A stretch of 64,000 nucleotides of DNA from an uncultured Flavihumibacter sp. (GTDB taxonomy: Bacteria; Bacteroidota; Bacteroidia; Chitinophagales; Chitinophagaceae): contig CABHOY010000030.1 of assembly GCA_902168105.1 (NCBI GenBank), positions 1-64,000 of the forward strand, in the 5' to 3' direction. Made by a program: the position numbers and the translations under genes. The notes beneath the pieces are model-generated. The model had not been told where the DNA came from. It saw only the letters and a program-made list of their open reading frames with translations, and searched no databases. Shown here piece by piece: positions 1-8,321 of this stretch (position 1 is the stretch's first letter; each line of letters begins with the position of its first letter).

Positions 1-63
1 TCTGGCTACTGCAATCTTTAGACTTTCTTCATAAACCGGCCGACGGCCCATCGTCTTTTTCAT
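1..63 (-). CDS. N-terminus of a possible transposase or HTH protein (cut by window edge)
   Basis: Only the first 21 codons lie in the window, reading from an ATG at 63 towards position 1. The visible protein contains MGRRPVYEESLKIAVAR. A short basic start followed by a helix of this kind resembles the N-terminal helix-turn-helix of transposase OrfA-type proteins in Bacteroidota. That comparison is from memory and the piece is too short to prove it. It lies upstream of the AraC-type gene and on the same strand. Confidence 0.4.
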   Translation of the reverse strand, partial: MKKTMGRRPVYEESLKIAVAR

Positions 64-130
64 ATTTGTAATTTAAGTTAGCTAACGTTTCTTACAAAAT
101 ATGTAAAGTCAATCCTGAATTGATACACGG

Positions 131-1135
131 CTATTGGATTCTGCTGGGGCTAACCCCGAATTTCTTCTTGAAAGCGATACTGAAGTGTTGTAATGAGGAG
201 AACCCAAGTTGGTCTGCTATTTCCGTGAGTGAAAATTGCCGTCCCATGATCATTCTACGGGCATAGTCCATTCTATGGTCATTCAGATAACCAAAAACGG
301 TATTATTAAAAACCTGGCGGAAGCCATTCTTCAATTTAAATTCATTCAGTCCTGCCAGTCTTGACAACTCTGCCAGGGAAGGTGGATTTTGTATACTTTT
401 CAAGAGTATGTCCTTCGCGTAATGGATCTTCTCTCTATCAGAAGCAGATATGGCGGAGATTGATTCAGGCCGTACCTGCTCCACCTGCTCATATTGTTCA
501 CATTGCAGGGCGAGTAACTCCAGCGCTTTGGATTGCAGGAACAATTTCTTGGCGCCCCCGTTAACCCGGCACTGGCGTATTTCCTCCAGCACCATTGACA
601 TACGGGGAGTAATAGGCGGATTGAGCCTCTTGTTAAGATAAGTCCCTGTTCCACCGGCTACTTTATTAGCCAGACCATCCAGCACACGGCCCCCGTTAGC
701 GGCAAGCTCCAGAAAACGTTCTGTAGAAAAAGCCAGTGCCACTACTTCGAACCCGCGTTGCTTAAACATATCCATATTTTCCTCCGTACTTGGATTAAAA
801 AAGAGATTATGTTCAAGCGTCTGATAACGCCGCTTGCCAAATTTACCGGTGATCCTGTCAGGACCGGTTTCTAACTGGCCGTTCAACAGGAAGATGAGTG
901 ATATAGTAGGAATATCCTGGGTAGCATATATGTGGATGTTCTCATAAACCTGTACATCTCCTATGGCAATCTGGTACCCGTCGAAATAGATCCCTTTGAT
1001 ACTGGCGTCAGCAAAGTGATAATTCAGATCCTGCCTTTCTTCGATCAGAGAAACAGACGATAGCTTTTCCATAGGAAAGTCCACTTGTTCCTGGTACAAA
1101 AGTTCACTGGCATCATTTTTAATCTGAATGTCCAT
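131..1135 (-). CDS. AraC family transcriptional regulator (PchR-like)
   Basis: A 334-residue protein with an N-terminal sensor region and a C-terminal AraC-type DNA-binding domain. The first helix-turn-helix includes SLAELSRLAGLNEFKLKNGF. The second includes SLTEIADQLGFSSLQHFSIA, followed by KKKFGVSPSRIQ at the end. The LNEFKLKNGFR..FNNTVFGYL pattern is typical of the PchR-type branch, whose studied members respond to siderophores. The ligand here is unknown. It is read away from the small gene at 1241, so the 105-base gap between them carries both promoters. A TANNTTTG-like -7 box (TATTTTTG) lies on the minus strand at 1208-1215. The TonB receptor at 1598 could be a target, but that is a guess from proximity. 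Confidence 0.88.
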   Translation of the reverse strand: MDIQIKNDASELLYQEQVDFPMEKLSSVSLIEERQDLNYHFADASIKGIYFDGYQIAIGDVQVYENIHIYATQDIPTISLIFLLNGQLETGPDRITGKFGKRRYQTLEHNLFFNPSTEENMDMFKQRGFEVVALAFSTERFLELAANGGRVLDGLANKVAGGTGTYLNKRLNPPITPRMSMVLEEIRQCRVNGGAKKLFLQSKALELLALQCEQYEQVEQVRPESISAISASDREKIHYAKDILLKSIQNPPSLAELSRLAGLNEFKLKNGFRQVFNNTVFGYLNDHRMDYARRMIMGRQFSLTEIADQLGFSSLQHFSIAFKKKFGVSPSRIQ

Positions 1136-1240
1136 AAAAATCCTTTAAATATAAATTTTAATCCCTTTTATGTAACAGCGATCCGGACGGAGACTTGCAA
1201 CTTTGCACAAAAATATTCCTTAATATTTAATATTGTAGAC

Positions 1241-1459
1241 ATGGTGATTGGAATATTCCGAACAAATATATGCACCCATCAGGATAAGAATGACGTCATA
1301 AAGGCGATTCAAACTCAATTTAACATTATCAATTGCACTATTGATATTGAGGATTGTGATAAGGTAATGCGTATTGTGAACGGTCCTGTTGCTGTAGCAG
1401 AAAGTGATGTAATGCTTTTTATCCGCCGGATGGGCTATCAGTGCGATAAACTCGACTAA
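1241..1459 (+). CDS. Small conserved protein, HMA-like fold without the metal-binding motif
   Basis: A 72-residue protein starting MVIGIFRTNICTHQDKNDVI. The open frame extends upstream, but the ATG at 1241 gives the natural start. The pattern (strand, helix KNDVIKAIQTQF, strand, DIEDCDKVMRIV, helix SDVMLFIRRMGYQC) matches the ferredoxin-like layout of heavy-metal-associated domains. There is no CxxC metal site; single cysteines sit in NICTH, NCTID, EDCDK and YQCDK. Similar short proteins are common in Bacteroidota and their role is not known to me. Confidence 0.6.
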   Translation: MVIGIFRTNICTHQDKNDVIKAIQTQFNIINCTIDIEDCDKVMRIVNGPVAVAESDVMLFIRRMGYQCDKLD

Positions 1460-1480
1460 ATTATCCAGCCCTGAAAAAAT

Positions 1481-1506
1481 CCCCTATAAACTTATAGGGG
1501 TACCCC
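1481..1506. promoter_or_regulatory. Perfect inverted repeat next to a GGGGTACCCC palindrome
   Basis: CCCCTATAA-AC-TTATAGGGG (1481-1500) is a perfect 9-bp inverted repeat, overlapped on its right by the palindrome GGGGTACCCC (1497-1506). There is no T run, so it is a poor terminator for the gene ending at 1459. It sits about 90 bases before the TonB receptor start and may be an operator or a leader structure. Confidence 0.4.
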
Positions 1507-1597
1507 CTTCTCCCCACGTTATATATGCGTAAACAAAAAATGTTATAGCAAGGCCAGCTATCCGCTATTAAAAATTACAAGAACACCTTAACCTTAT

Positions 1598-3976
1598 ATG
1601 AAGACAAGATTACTTATGCTGCTTGGCGTATGCCTGCTGCTTATGCAGACCCGTCATGCCTGCGCACAACAGAAATATACTGTAAGCGGTTATGTAAAAG
1701 ACCAGCAGAATGGTGAAAGCCTCATCGGTATATCCGTATCGAAAGCCGGCACCAGTCTGGGAACAGTGACCAATGAATATGGCTTTTTCTCTCTCACTTT
1801 ACCAGCAGGCGATCACGAGATCCAGTTCTCCTATATAGGATATGCTCCCATCAAAATGAGCGTATCGCTTAAATCCAATAAGGACCTGGATGTAAAAATG
1901 GAGAAGTCCAGCAGTCAGCTCAGTACTGTAACTGTTACCGGCAATAAACAGGAAAAGGCGGTGAATACGCTTACCACCAGTCTTAACAGGCTGGATATCG
2001 CCCAGATGAAAAAAATGCCAACGTTTATGGGAGAAGTGGACGTACTCCGCTCTATCCAGACGCTTCCTGGTGTAGCTACGGTAGGTGAAGGCGCGAACGG
2101 CTTTAACGTTCGTGGCGGTGCGGCAGATGAGAACCTCATCCTGCTGGACGAGGCCCCGGTTTACAACTCTACGCACATGATGGGTTTCTTCTCTGTTTTC
2201 AACCCCGACGCCGTTAAAAGCATCAATCTCCTTAAAGGCGGTTTTCCGGCCGAATACGGCGGTCGTACATCTTCTGTACTGGATATACGCATGAAGGACG
2301 GAAATAACCAGAAATACAACGTAAATGGCGGTATAAGCAATGTATTCAGCAGGCTATCCGTAGAGGGACCGATCAAGAAGGATGAATCATCCTTTATACT
2401 GGCTGCCCGCCGTTCTTATATCGACGTACTGATGAAACCTTTCCTGAAAGGAGATATGAAAGACACCAAACTGAATTTCTATGATGTTACAGGTAAGGTG
2501 AACTTCAAACTGAATAAGAACAATACCCTGTTTGCGAGTGGTTATCTGGGTAGGGATGTTTTTGGTTTCGGTACACAGATCAATATGAACTGGGGGAACA
2601 AAACAGCCACTGTACGTTGGAATCACGTATTCACCAACCGTACGTTCCTGAACCTGACGACTTTCTACAGCAACTATGACTACAGTCTGAAGTTCAACAA
2701 TGAAAGCGAGAAAGGTGCCGGAGAAGCCACTCAGTCTTACAGCTGGAAATCTAACATCATCAACTACGGTGTAAAACCTGCATTCACTTTCTATGTCAAT
2801 GCACATAACAGTATCCACTTTGGTTTGCAGGGTATTTACTACACCTTCAAACCTGGTACCGGCACCGGTGTGGAAGACGACGAAACAAGTGTAAAAGAAC
2901 TGACACAACAACATGGGCTTGAAGCAGCAGCGTACTTAGATCACGAATGGAAGCCAAGCAGCAGGTTTGGTATCCAGTATGGCATCAGGTTCTCCGGTTA
3001 TCAATACCTGGGTAAAGGTACCGCGTACTATTACAACGATACCACTCCCGGCATCCGCAGAACATTGGTTGGTACAAAAGAGTATGGCGCAAATGAACTG
3101 ATCAAGGCTTACAATTACCTGGAACCAAGAATGACCGCGCGTTACGCAGTATCTGACAACCATGCGCTGAAAGCGTCTTACGCCCGTACCACACAGTACA
3201 TGCATCAGTTGTCAAATACAGCCTCTCCTACTCCGCTGGACATCTGGACGCCAAGTACCAACAATATACAACCGCAGGTTGCTGACCAGTACACCGTAGG
3301 ATATGTATATGATGCACCTTCCGGTGTTTATGAGATCTCAGGAGAAGCGTTCTACAAGAATATGGAACATCAGCTGGATTATATTGACAATGCGAACCTT
3401 GAACTGAACCAGCAGATAGAAGCTGACCTGTTACAATCTCACAGCCGTTCTTATGGTCTTGAGCTGATGGCTAAAAAAGAACTGGGAAGGACCACAGGAT
3501 GGGTTAGTTATACACTATCACGTTCCGAAAGACAGACCATCGGCATCAGTCAGAATGAATGGTTCCTGAACCGTTACGATCGTACACACAACCTGAACCT
3601 TGTTGTTACACATGAAATAAGTAAGCGTACTTCTCTTTCCGCCAACTGGGTTTACGCTTCCGGTACACCGGCTACTTTTGCAGACAGCCGTCTGGAGTTC
3701 CAGGACTGGGACATTCCTTACAACAGTACCGATAAACGCAACAACTACAGGCTGCCATCCTTCCACCGTCTGGACATGTCACTGACGCTGAAAGGCAAAC
3801 AGCTGCGCCGCTGGAAAGGCGAATGGGTATTCTCCCTGTATAATGTGTATGGCCGTAGAAATGCCTACACTGTTTACTTCAGGCAGAACGAGGATGATCC
3901 ATCCAAAAAAGAAGCCGTTCGTCTTTCTATCATCGGTTCTATCATTCCTGGTATCACGTACAACTTCATATTCTAA
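1598..3976 (+). CDS. TonB-dependent outer membrane receptor
   Basis: A 792-residue outer membrane receptor. It has a signal peptide (about residues 1-23, ending HACA-Q), a carboxypeptidase-regulatory-like beta-sandwich domain (about 27-110, KYTVSGYVKDQQNGESLIGI), a plug domain from about 138 (VDVLRSIQTLPGV, GFNVRGG, ENLILLDEAPVYN) and a barrel ending in the aromatic PGITYNFIF. It should import a large substrate using TonB energy; the substrate cannot be read from the sequence. The DUF4249 lipoprotein gene starts 23 bases after the stop, the usual arrangement of this receptor class, so the two are probably co-transcribed and act together. Confidence 0.93.
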   Translation: MKTRLLMLLGVCLLLMQTRHACAQQKYTVSGYVKDQQNGESLIGISVSKAGTSLGTVTNEYGFFSLTLPAGDHEIQFSYIGYAPIKMSVSLKSNKDLDVKMEKSSSQLSTVTVTGNKQEKAVNTLTTSLNRLDIAQMKKMPTFMGEVDVLRSIQTLPGVATVGEGANGFNVRGGAADENLILLDEAPVYNSTHMMGFFSVFNPDAVKSINLLKGGFPAEYGGRTSSVLDIRMKDGNNQKYNVNGGISNVFSRLSVEGPIKKDESSFILAARRSYIDVLMKPFLKGDMKDTKLNFYDVTGKVNFKLNKNNTLFASGYLGRDVFGFGTQINMNWGNKTATVRWNHVFTNRTFLNLTTFYSNYDYSLKFNNESEKGAGEATQSYSWKSNIINYGVKPAFTFYVNAHNSIHFGLQGIYYTFKPGTGTGVEDDETSVKELTQQHGLEAAAYLDHEWKPSSRFGIQYGIRFSGYQYLGKGTAYYYNDTTPGIRRTLVGTKEYGANELIKAYNYLEPRMTARYAVSDNHALKASYARTTQYMHQLSNTASPTPLDIWTPSTNNIQPQVADQYTVGYVYDAPSGVYEISGEAFYKNMEHQLDYIDNANLELNQQIEADLLQSHSRSYGLELMAKKELGRTTGWVSYTLSRSERQTIGISQNEWFLNRYDRTHNLNLVVTHEISKRTSLSANWVYASGTPATFADSRLEFQDWDIPYNSTDKRNNYRLPSFHRLDMSLTLKGKQLRRWKGEWVFSLYNVYGRRNAYTVYFRQNEDDPSKKEAVRLSIIGSIIPGITYNFIF

Positions 3977-3999
3977 CCATCCTTTAAATAAGAATACAG

Positions 4000-4869
4000 A
4001 TGAAACAGATAAGACTTAGCATATTAATAGCGATGGTAGCAGCATTCACTGCCTGTGAAGATACAATAGACATTGACGTCAAGAAGGGTACCTCTTATCC
4101 TGTACTGGATGCCTGGATCACAACAGAACCGGGCGTGCAACAGATCAGGTTCACACAATCAGTACCATACACCGACCAGGCGCCTTCGCCGGTGATAAAC
4201 GATGCATTGATCACGCTCTTCGATGAAACAGCAAATAAATCATATCCATTCACATTCAGTAACGGCGTGTACAAATACGATCCGGGAGATAACGAGACCG
4301 TTGGTGTGATCGGGCATGCATACAGACTGAGAGTGGAGTATAAAACAGAAGTATTCGAAGCGATAGATACGATCAAAAGAATTACACCGATCGATTCCAT
4401 CTCTTACAAGTATGAAACATCAGAGACAAGCTTTGTAGAAGAAGACGGATATGTTGCTAAATTTCATGCAATAGATATCGAAGGTGATGTGGACTATTAC
4501 TGGATGCGTTCTTATAGAAATGATCTGCAGCATAAGGTAAGCGATGCATTTTCTGTAGACGGATATTTTGATCAGAGCGTGAAAGATGGTTCAGCGTTTA
4601 TCCTGCCTATCCAGGAAGCAGTGACTGACTTTGATAAGCCATATCAGAAAGGAGAAAAAGTGATCGTGAAGTTGCGCTCACTTACTTATCAGAGCCATTT
4701 CTTCCTGACACAGGTTGAAGATCAGATCAATTCCGGCGGACTGTTTGCGAAGGTGCTGGAAAATGTAAAATGTAATGCCGTCAATGTTACTAGCGGTGGT
4801 GGTAAACAAAAAATACTGGGCTGGTTCGGTACATCTGCCGTAAGCAGCAAAGAAAGAATTATCGAATAA
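4000..4869 (+). CDS. DUF4249 family lipoprotein
   Basis: A 289-residue lipoprotein. The signal ends in the lipobox FTAC with Cys19. The body (VLDAWITTEPGVQQIRFTQS, ALITLFDETANKSYPFTF, IGHAYRLRVEYKTEVFEAID) is the beta-rich pattern of DUF4249, a Bacteroidota family nearly always encoded beside a TonB receptor. The function is not established; a surface-exposed helper of the receptor at 1598 is the likely role. The C-terminus (ILGWFGTSAVSSKERIIE) fits the family. It is probably in one operon with the receptor. Confidence 0.88.
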   Translation: MKQIRLSILIAMVAAFTACEDTIDIDVKKGTSYPVLDAWITTEPGVQQIRFTQSVPYTDQAPSPVINDALITLFDETANKSYPFTFSNGVYKYDPGDNETVGVIGHAYRLRVEYKTEVFEAIDTIKRITPIDSISYKYETSETSFVEEDGYVAKFHAIDIEGDVDYYWMRSYRNDLQHKVSDAFSVDGYFDQSVKDGSAFILPIQEAVTDFDKPYQKGEKVIVKLRSLTYQSHFFLTQVEDQINSGGLFAKVLENVKCNAVNVTSGGGKQKILGWFGTSAVSSKERIIE

Positions 4870-4885
4870 TATCTCTCCATAAACA

Positions 4886-4916
4886 AGCTGGCTAAAGTAA
4901 CCCGCTTTAGCCAGCT
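4886..4916 (+). terminator. Hairpin after the DUF4249 gene
   Basis: AGCTGGCTAAAG, a 7-base loop, then CTTTAGCCAGCT: a perfect 12-bp stem between the stop at 4869 and the start at 4945. No clear T run follows, so it may be an attenuator or an RNA-stabilising hairpin that lowers expression of the next gene, and not a full terminator. Confidence 0.5.
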
Positions 4917-4944
4917 ACACACAAAACACTTACAAGCAACTTTT

Positions 4945-5571
4945 ATGAAAAAGATCCTATCAGCGCTGCTGGTGCTAGTTGCACAGCAGGCCTGGGCACA
5001 GCATGCCACAACCGAAACATTATTCTCTTCAGGGAAAGGTAAAAAAACTACTGTCGGAGCATATGGAGCGCCTGCAGCTAAATTTACATCCATCGATGGT
5101 AACTTTGGATTGTTGACAGGCGGATACGGCGGTGTGTTATTAAACGGCAAAGTGATGCTCGGAGCAGGCGCTTATTCACTGGTTAACAACGTTGACATGC
5201 CGACGCTAAATGTCAACGGTACGAAAGAGTATCTGAACCTCTGGTATACAGGTCTTGTGTTTGAATACATCCATAATTCAGACAAACTGATACACTGGAC
5301 AGCGGGTACATTGATCGGCGGTGGCGCGGCTGGTCGCAGGGACAAGAACAGATGGGATGACGACGACTTTGATCATGACTATGTGTATGACAACCACGGG
5401 TTCTTTGTAGCCGAGCCATATGCCAACGTTGAACTGAACCTCACAAAATTCCTCCGTCTGGATATAGGCGCTTCTTACCGTTATGTTAACGGTTCCCAGA
5501 CCACAGGTATCACTGACGGAAAATTAAGCGGCCCTTCTATTAACGTGGGACTGAAAGCAGGTAAGTTCTAA
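4945..5571 (+). CDS. Secreted beta-rich protein, possible small outer membrane barrel
   Basis: A 208-residue protein with a clean signal peptide (MKKILSALLVLVAQQAWAQ). The rest is glycine-rich alternating beta strands (GNFGLLTGGYGGVLLNGKVMLGAGAYSL, FLRLDIGASYRYV, GPSINVGLKAGKF), ending in a phenylalanine as outer membrane barrels often do. I do not recognise the family. It follows the receptor/DUF4249 pair on the same strand, 75 bases on, across a strong hairpin, so it may be the third gene of that unit. Confidence 0.7.
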   Translation: MKKILSALLVLVAQQAWAQHATTETLFSSGKGKKTTVGAYGAPAAKFTSIDGNFGLLTGGYGGVLLNGKVMLGAGAYSLVNNVDMPTLNVNGTKEYLNLWYTGLVFEYIHNSDKLIHWTAGTLIGGGAAGRRDKNRWDDDDFDHDYVYDNHGFFVAEPYANVELNLTKFLRLDIGASYRYVNGSQTTGITDGKLSGPSINVGLKAGKF

Positions 5572-5590
5572 ACGACCACATTTAATTGAT

Positions 5591-5655
5591 ACAGGCATCG
5601 TTGCCCGTCTTTGCTGAACGATTTCATGCAGACGGCAACATGCCTGTTTTTTTAT
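5591..5655 (+). terminator. Intrinsic terminator
   Basis: ACAGGCAT/GTTGCC/GTCT pairs with AGAC/GGCAAC/ATGCCTGT (5591-5610 with 5630-5647), broken only by two single-base bulges, then a run of eight T. It closes the operon that starts at 1598. Confidence 0.85.
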
Positions 5656-5719
5656 ACCCCTCCATTTATCACTGATTATCAACACACTAACCCTCTTCTC
5701 AAAAAAACTTACCCCAGGA

Positions 5720-5750
5720 TTTGGCAATTACGAAAACTATCGTACATTTG
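5720..5750 (+). promoter_or_regulatory. Bacteroidota-type promoter of the blaI/M56 operon
   Basis: TTTG (5720-5723), exactly 19 bases, TACATTTG (5743-5750): a full match to the TTTG/TANNTTTG consensus of the Bacteroidota primary sigma factor. Transcription should start near 5757. Confidence 0.82.
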
Positions 5751-5768
5751 TTTACGAAAATATTCGTA
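5729..5768. promoter_or_regulatory. Twin BlaI-type operators
   Basis: Two 16-bp dyads share the half sites TACGA/TCGTA: TACGAAAACTATCGTA (5729-5744) and TACGAAAATATTCGTA (5753-5768). Their centres are 24 bp apart. The first overlaps the spacer and -7 box, the second covers the likely transcription start. BlaI/MecI proteins bind dyads built on TAC/GTA halves, so this is very probably the autoregulatory operator of the next gene. Confidence 0.8.
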
Positions 5769-5792
5769 GATCAATAATCATTGGAAAATAAG

Positions 5793-6185
5793 ATGAGTAC
5801 CGCCAAAAATAACAAGCCGACAGAAAGTGAACTGGAGATCCTGGGTATACTATGGGAGAAAGGCTCTGGTACGGTAAGGGATGTGCATGAGATATTAGAG
5901 AAAAGCAAAGACGCCGGTTATACTACTACCCTTAAACTGATGCAGATCATGCATGAGAAGGGGCTGTTAAAAAGGGATACCAGCAATAAGACACATGTGT
6001 ACGAAGCTGCGATTTCCCAGGAGAGTACCCAGCAACAATTACTGAATAAAATGATAGATACGGTGTTTAACGGCTCTGCCTCGCAACTTGTGTTACAGGC
6101 ATTGGGTAATCACCGTTCTTCGCAGGAAGAGCTGGATAAGATCAAGCAATATCTGAATGAGATAGAGCAACAACAGAAAAAGTAA
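5793..6185 (+). CDS. BlaI/MecI/CopY family repressor
   Basis: A 130-residue winged-helix repressor: PTESELEILGILWEKGSGTVRDVHEIL, then TTTLKLMQIMHEKGLLKRD, the recognition helix and wing, then a C-terminal dimerisation helix. The start is taken as the ATG at 5793; an in-frame TTG at 5781 is less likely. In the family, the repressor is released when the partner M56 membrane protease is activated. That partner begins 33 bases downstream. Two matching dyads upstream show autoregulation. Such pairs in Bacteroidota usually do not control beta-lactamases, so the target genes are unknown. Confidence 0.93.
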   Translation: MSTAKNNKPTESELEILGILWEKGSGTVRDVHEILEKSKDAGYTTTLKLMQIMHEKGLLKRDTSNKTHVYEAAISQESTQQQLLNKMIDTVFNGSASQLVLQALGNHRSSQEELDKIKQYLNEIEQQQKK

Positions 6186-6218
6186 ACCAGGCGTCCACGC
6201 GCCTCTAATATTACAATC

Positions 6219-8219
6219 ATGACTGCACAACTTCCATTCACCGCAGACCTCATCCAGGCTTTCGGCTGGGCTCTTCTGCACTCTTTCTGGCAGGCATTCT
6301 TCATCTTCGCCTGTCTGAGGCTGGTATTAATACTCTGGCCACAGGCAAGCTCCAGTATCAAATATAACCTGTCGTACATCTCGCTGGCAGGCATTTTTAC
6401 CTGGTTTTCCGTAACGCTCTGGCAACAGATACAGGCTGTTAAAAGAGTGCATCAGGCGGCGCAACTTATGATAGACACCGGCGTAAGGCCCTCTTCCAGG
6501 GTGGAAGTACCGGTGATCTATAAAAGCCAGACCGAGCTGACAGGTCTGTTCCCCAGTCTGGAAATGTGGTTCCCCGTATTAGTGGCCATTTATGTGGCCG
6601 GGGTGGCAGTCATGACCATCAAACTAACGCTGGACCTGTTACAGTTACAACAGATCAGGAAGAAACAGGTATTCCCCATTGACGAAGCCTGGGAAAAACA
6701 CCTGCAAAAACTGGCTGTTCAATTAAGGATCCCGCGCCGGGTAAAACTGCTCATATCGCAGTACATACAGGTACCGGTGATGATCGGATTCCTGAAACCT
6801 GTCATCTTATTACCCATAGCTATGTTCAACAACCTGACGGCGGAACAGCTGGAAGCTATCCTGTTGCACGAACTGGCGCACGTTAAACGCAATGATTATC
6901 TACTGAATATTTTCCAATCAATTGTTGAAACCATCCTGTTCTTTAATCCTTTTGTATGGTGGATATCCAAAAATATCCGTCTTGAAAGGGAACACTGTTG
7001 CGACGACCTTGTACTAGCAAGTAAGGTGCAACCGCTGCATTACGCCAAAGCCCTGGTAGCATTGGAAGAATACCGGTTAACAGTCAATGCACTGGCCATG
7101 GCGGCGGCAGATAATAAACAACATTTATTTCATCGCATCAAACGCATCATGGAAATGAAAACTAAAAACATCAACTATACGCAAAAGTTATTAGCTGTAA
7201 TGATCATCGCAGTCGGCCTGGTGTCCATTGCATGGCTTAACCCATCCAACAGGGAAGAGAAGCGTGATAGTAAAAAAGCTACCGTAAAAGAAGAAGAAAT
7301 CACTACTGCCAGCGTAGCCCCTGCCATAGCAACACCGGCTATCACACAGGCTGTCAGCATGATCCATTTCCTTACTGACACTGTATCTCCCGGCAATAAG
7401 CGGGAAGCTGAAAAGGCTGCCAAAGAAGCCGCCGAAGCCAGCATGGAGGCAGCTAAATTAGGCATGGAAGCAGCAGAAGATGCTATGAAAAATATTGACT
7501 GGAACCAGATCAATACAGAAGTATCCACTGCCATGAAAAACGTTGACTGGAATAAGATCAATGTAGAGGTGAACAACGCCATGAAAAACATTGACTGGAA
7601 TAAGATCAACGTTGAGGTAAAAACTGCGCTCAAAAATATTGACTGGAACAAGATCAATGAGGATATTAAAGTCAACATGAAAAACGTACCTGACTCCCTC
7701 GTAGATCCAAAGGTTATCCAGGAAAGCATCCGCATAGGTATGGAAAGCGCGAAGGCAGCAATGGCTGATATAGACTTAAACGGCATTATCAGCAAGAGCA
7801 TGGCCGAAGCCCACACCGCTATGAATAGTAAAGAGGTCAAGGAGGCGATGGCAAATGCCAGAAAAGAAATGGCCAAAGCGCAGAAGGAAATAGTAGCCGC
7901 ACAGAAAAACGCGCAGAAAGAGATGGTGATCTCTAACAAACAAAACAAAGTGCTGGTATTAGACGCAGGCGATACAAAGATCGATAAAACGATCTCCAAC
8001 AAATACAAAAAGCTGGTAGAAAGAATGGCTGCAGACAATCTCATAAATGAGGAAGATGGATTCACCATCGAGAAGAAGAACGGGGTCCTGAAGATCAACG
8101 ATGTGAAACAGCCGGATGACGTGTACAAGAAGTACGCGGATGTATTCGACAAAAGTGAGAACGTTCTGATTGCAGGGAAAGGCAAGAACCTGAGTGTCAG
8201 CATCAACGACGAACAATAA
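6219..8219 (+). CDS. M56 family membrane metallopeptidase (BlaR1-like) with 16-residue repeats
   Basis: A 666-residue protein. The N-terminal half has BlaR1-type membrane helices (for example LLHSFWQAFFIFACLRLVLI) around a zinc protease site HELAH at 217-221 (LLHELAHVKRNDYLLN), followed by LEREHCCDDLVL. A helix near residues 324-342 (LLAVMIIAVGLVSIAWL) leads to a large C-terminal region. That region is not a penicillin-binding domain. It has an alanine-rich coiled stretch (AEKAAKEAAEASMEAAKLG) and four 16-residue repeats of the form A-M-K-N-I-D-W-N-K-I-N-V-E-V-x-x (422-485). It should act with the repressor upstream: sensing outside, proteolysis inside. The signal is unknown. Confidence 0.9.
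   Translation: MTAQLPFTADLIQAFGWALLHSFWQAFFIFACLRLVLILWPQASSSIKYNLSYISLAGIFTWFSVTLWQQIQAVKRVHQAAQLMIDTGVRPSSRVEVPVIYKSQTELTGLFPSLEMWFPVLVAIYVAGVAVMTIKLTLDLLQLQQIRKKQVFPIDEAWEKHLQKLAVQLRIPRRVKLLISQYIQVPVMIGFLKPVILLPIAMFNNLTAEQLEAILLHELAHVKRNDYLLNIFQSIVETILFFNPFVWWISKNIRLEREHCCDDLVLASKVQPLHYAKALVALEEYRLTVNALAMAAADNKQHLFHRIKRIMEMKTKNINYTQKLLAVMIIAVGLVSIAWLNPSNREEKRDSKKATVKEEEITTASVAPAIATPAITQAVSMIHFLTDTVSPGNKREAEKAAKEAAEASMEAAKLGMEAAEDAMKNIDWNQINTEVSTAMKNVDWNKINVEVNNAMKNIDWNKINVEVKTALKNIDWNKINEDIKVNMKNVPDSLVDPKVIQESIRIGMESAKAAMADIDLNGIISKSMAEAHTAMNSKEVKEAMANARKEMAKAQKEIVAAQKNAQKEMVISNKQNKVLVLDAGDTKIDKTISNKYKKLVERMAADNLINEEDGFTIEKKNGVLKINDVKQPDDVYKKYADVFDKSENVLIAGKGKNLSVSINDEQ
7482..7673 (+). repeat. 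Four in-frame 48-bp repeats inside the M56 gene
   Basis: Four 48-bp units (7482-7529, 7530-7577, 7578-7625, 7626-7673) encode the repeated AMKNIDWNKINVEV pattern. The codons differ between units, so the repeats are old or kept by selection at protein level. A fifth, degraded unit starts with NMKNVPDSL. Confidence 0.88.
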
Positions 8220-8243
8220 CCGCAATTTTTTCCGTCATTCTAT

Positions 8244-8278
8244 GCGCTACTGCCGTTCATACAGCAGTAGCGCTTTTT
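8244..8278 (+). terminator. Intrinsic terminator of the blaI/M56 operon
   Basis: GCGCTACTGC (8244-8253) pairs with GCAGTAGCGC (8264-8273), a perfect 10-bp stem, followed by TTTTT. Confidence 0.9.
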
Positions 8279-8321
8279 GTATGCCTTAACCCCTTATCTT
8301 TAGGTGGCAAACCTCACTTAT

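Noticed and set aside
7175..8206. 343-codon open frame antisense to the M56 gene
   Set aside because: It is a mirror of the repeat-rich coding part of the M56 gene, with Phe/Ser/Leu-rich low-complexity sequence.
6219..8219. Beta-lactam sensor BlaR1 of a resistance operon
   Set aside because: There is no penicillin-binding domain or SxxK in the outer part and no beta-lactamase gene adjacent; only the M56 membrane half is shared.
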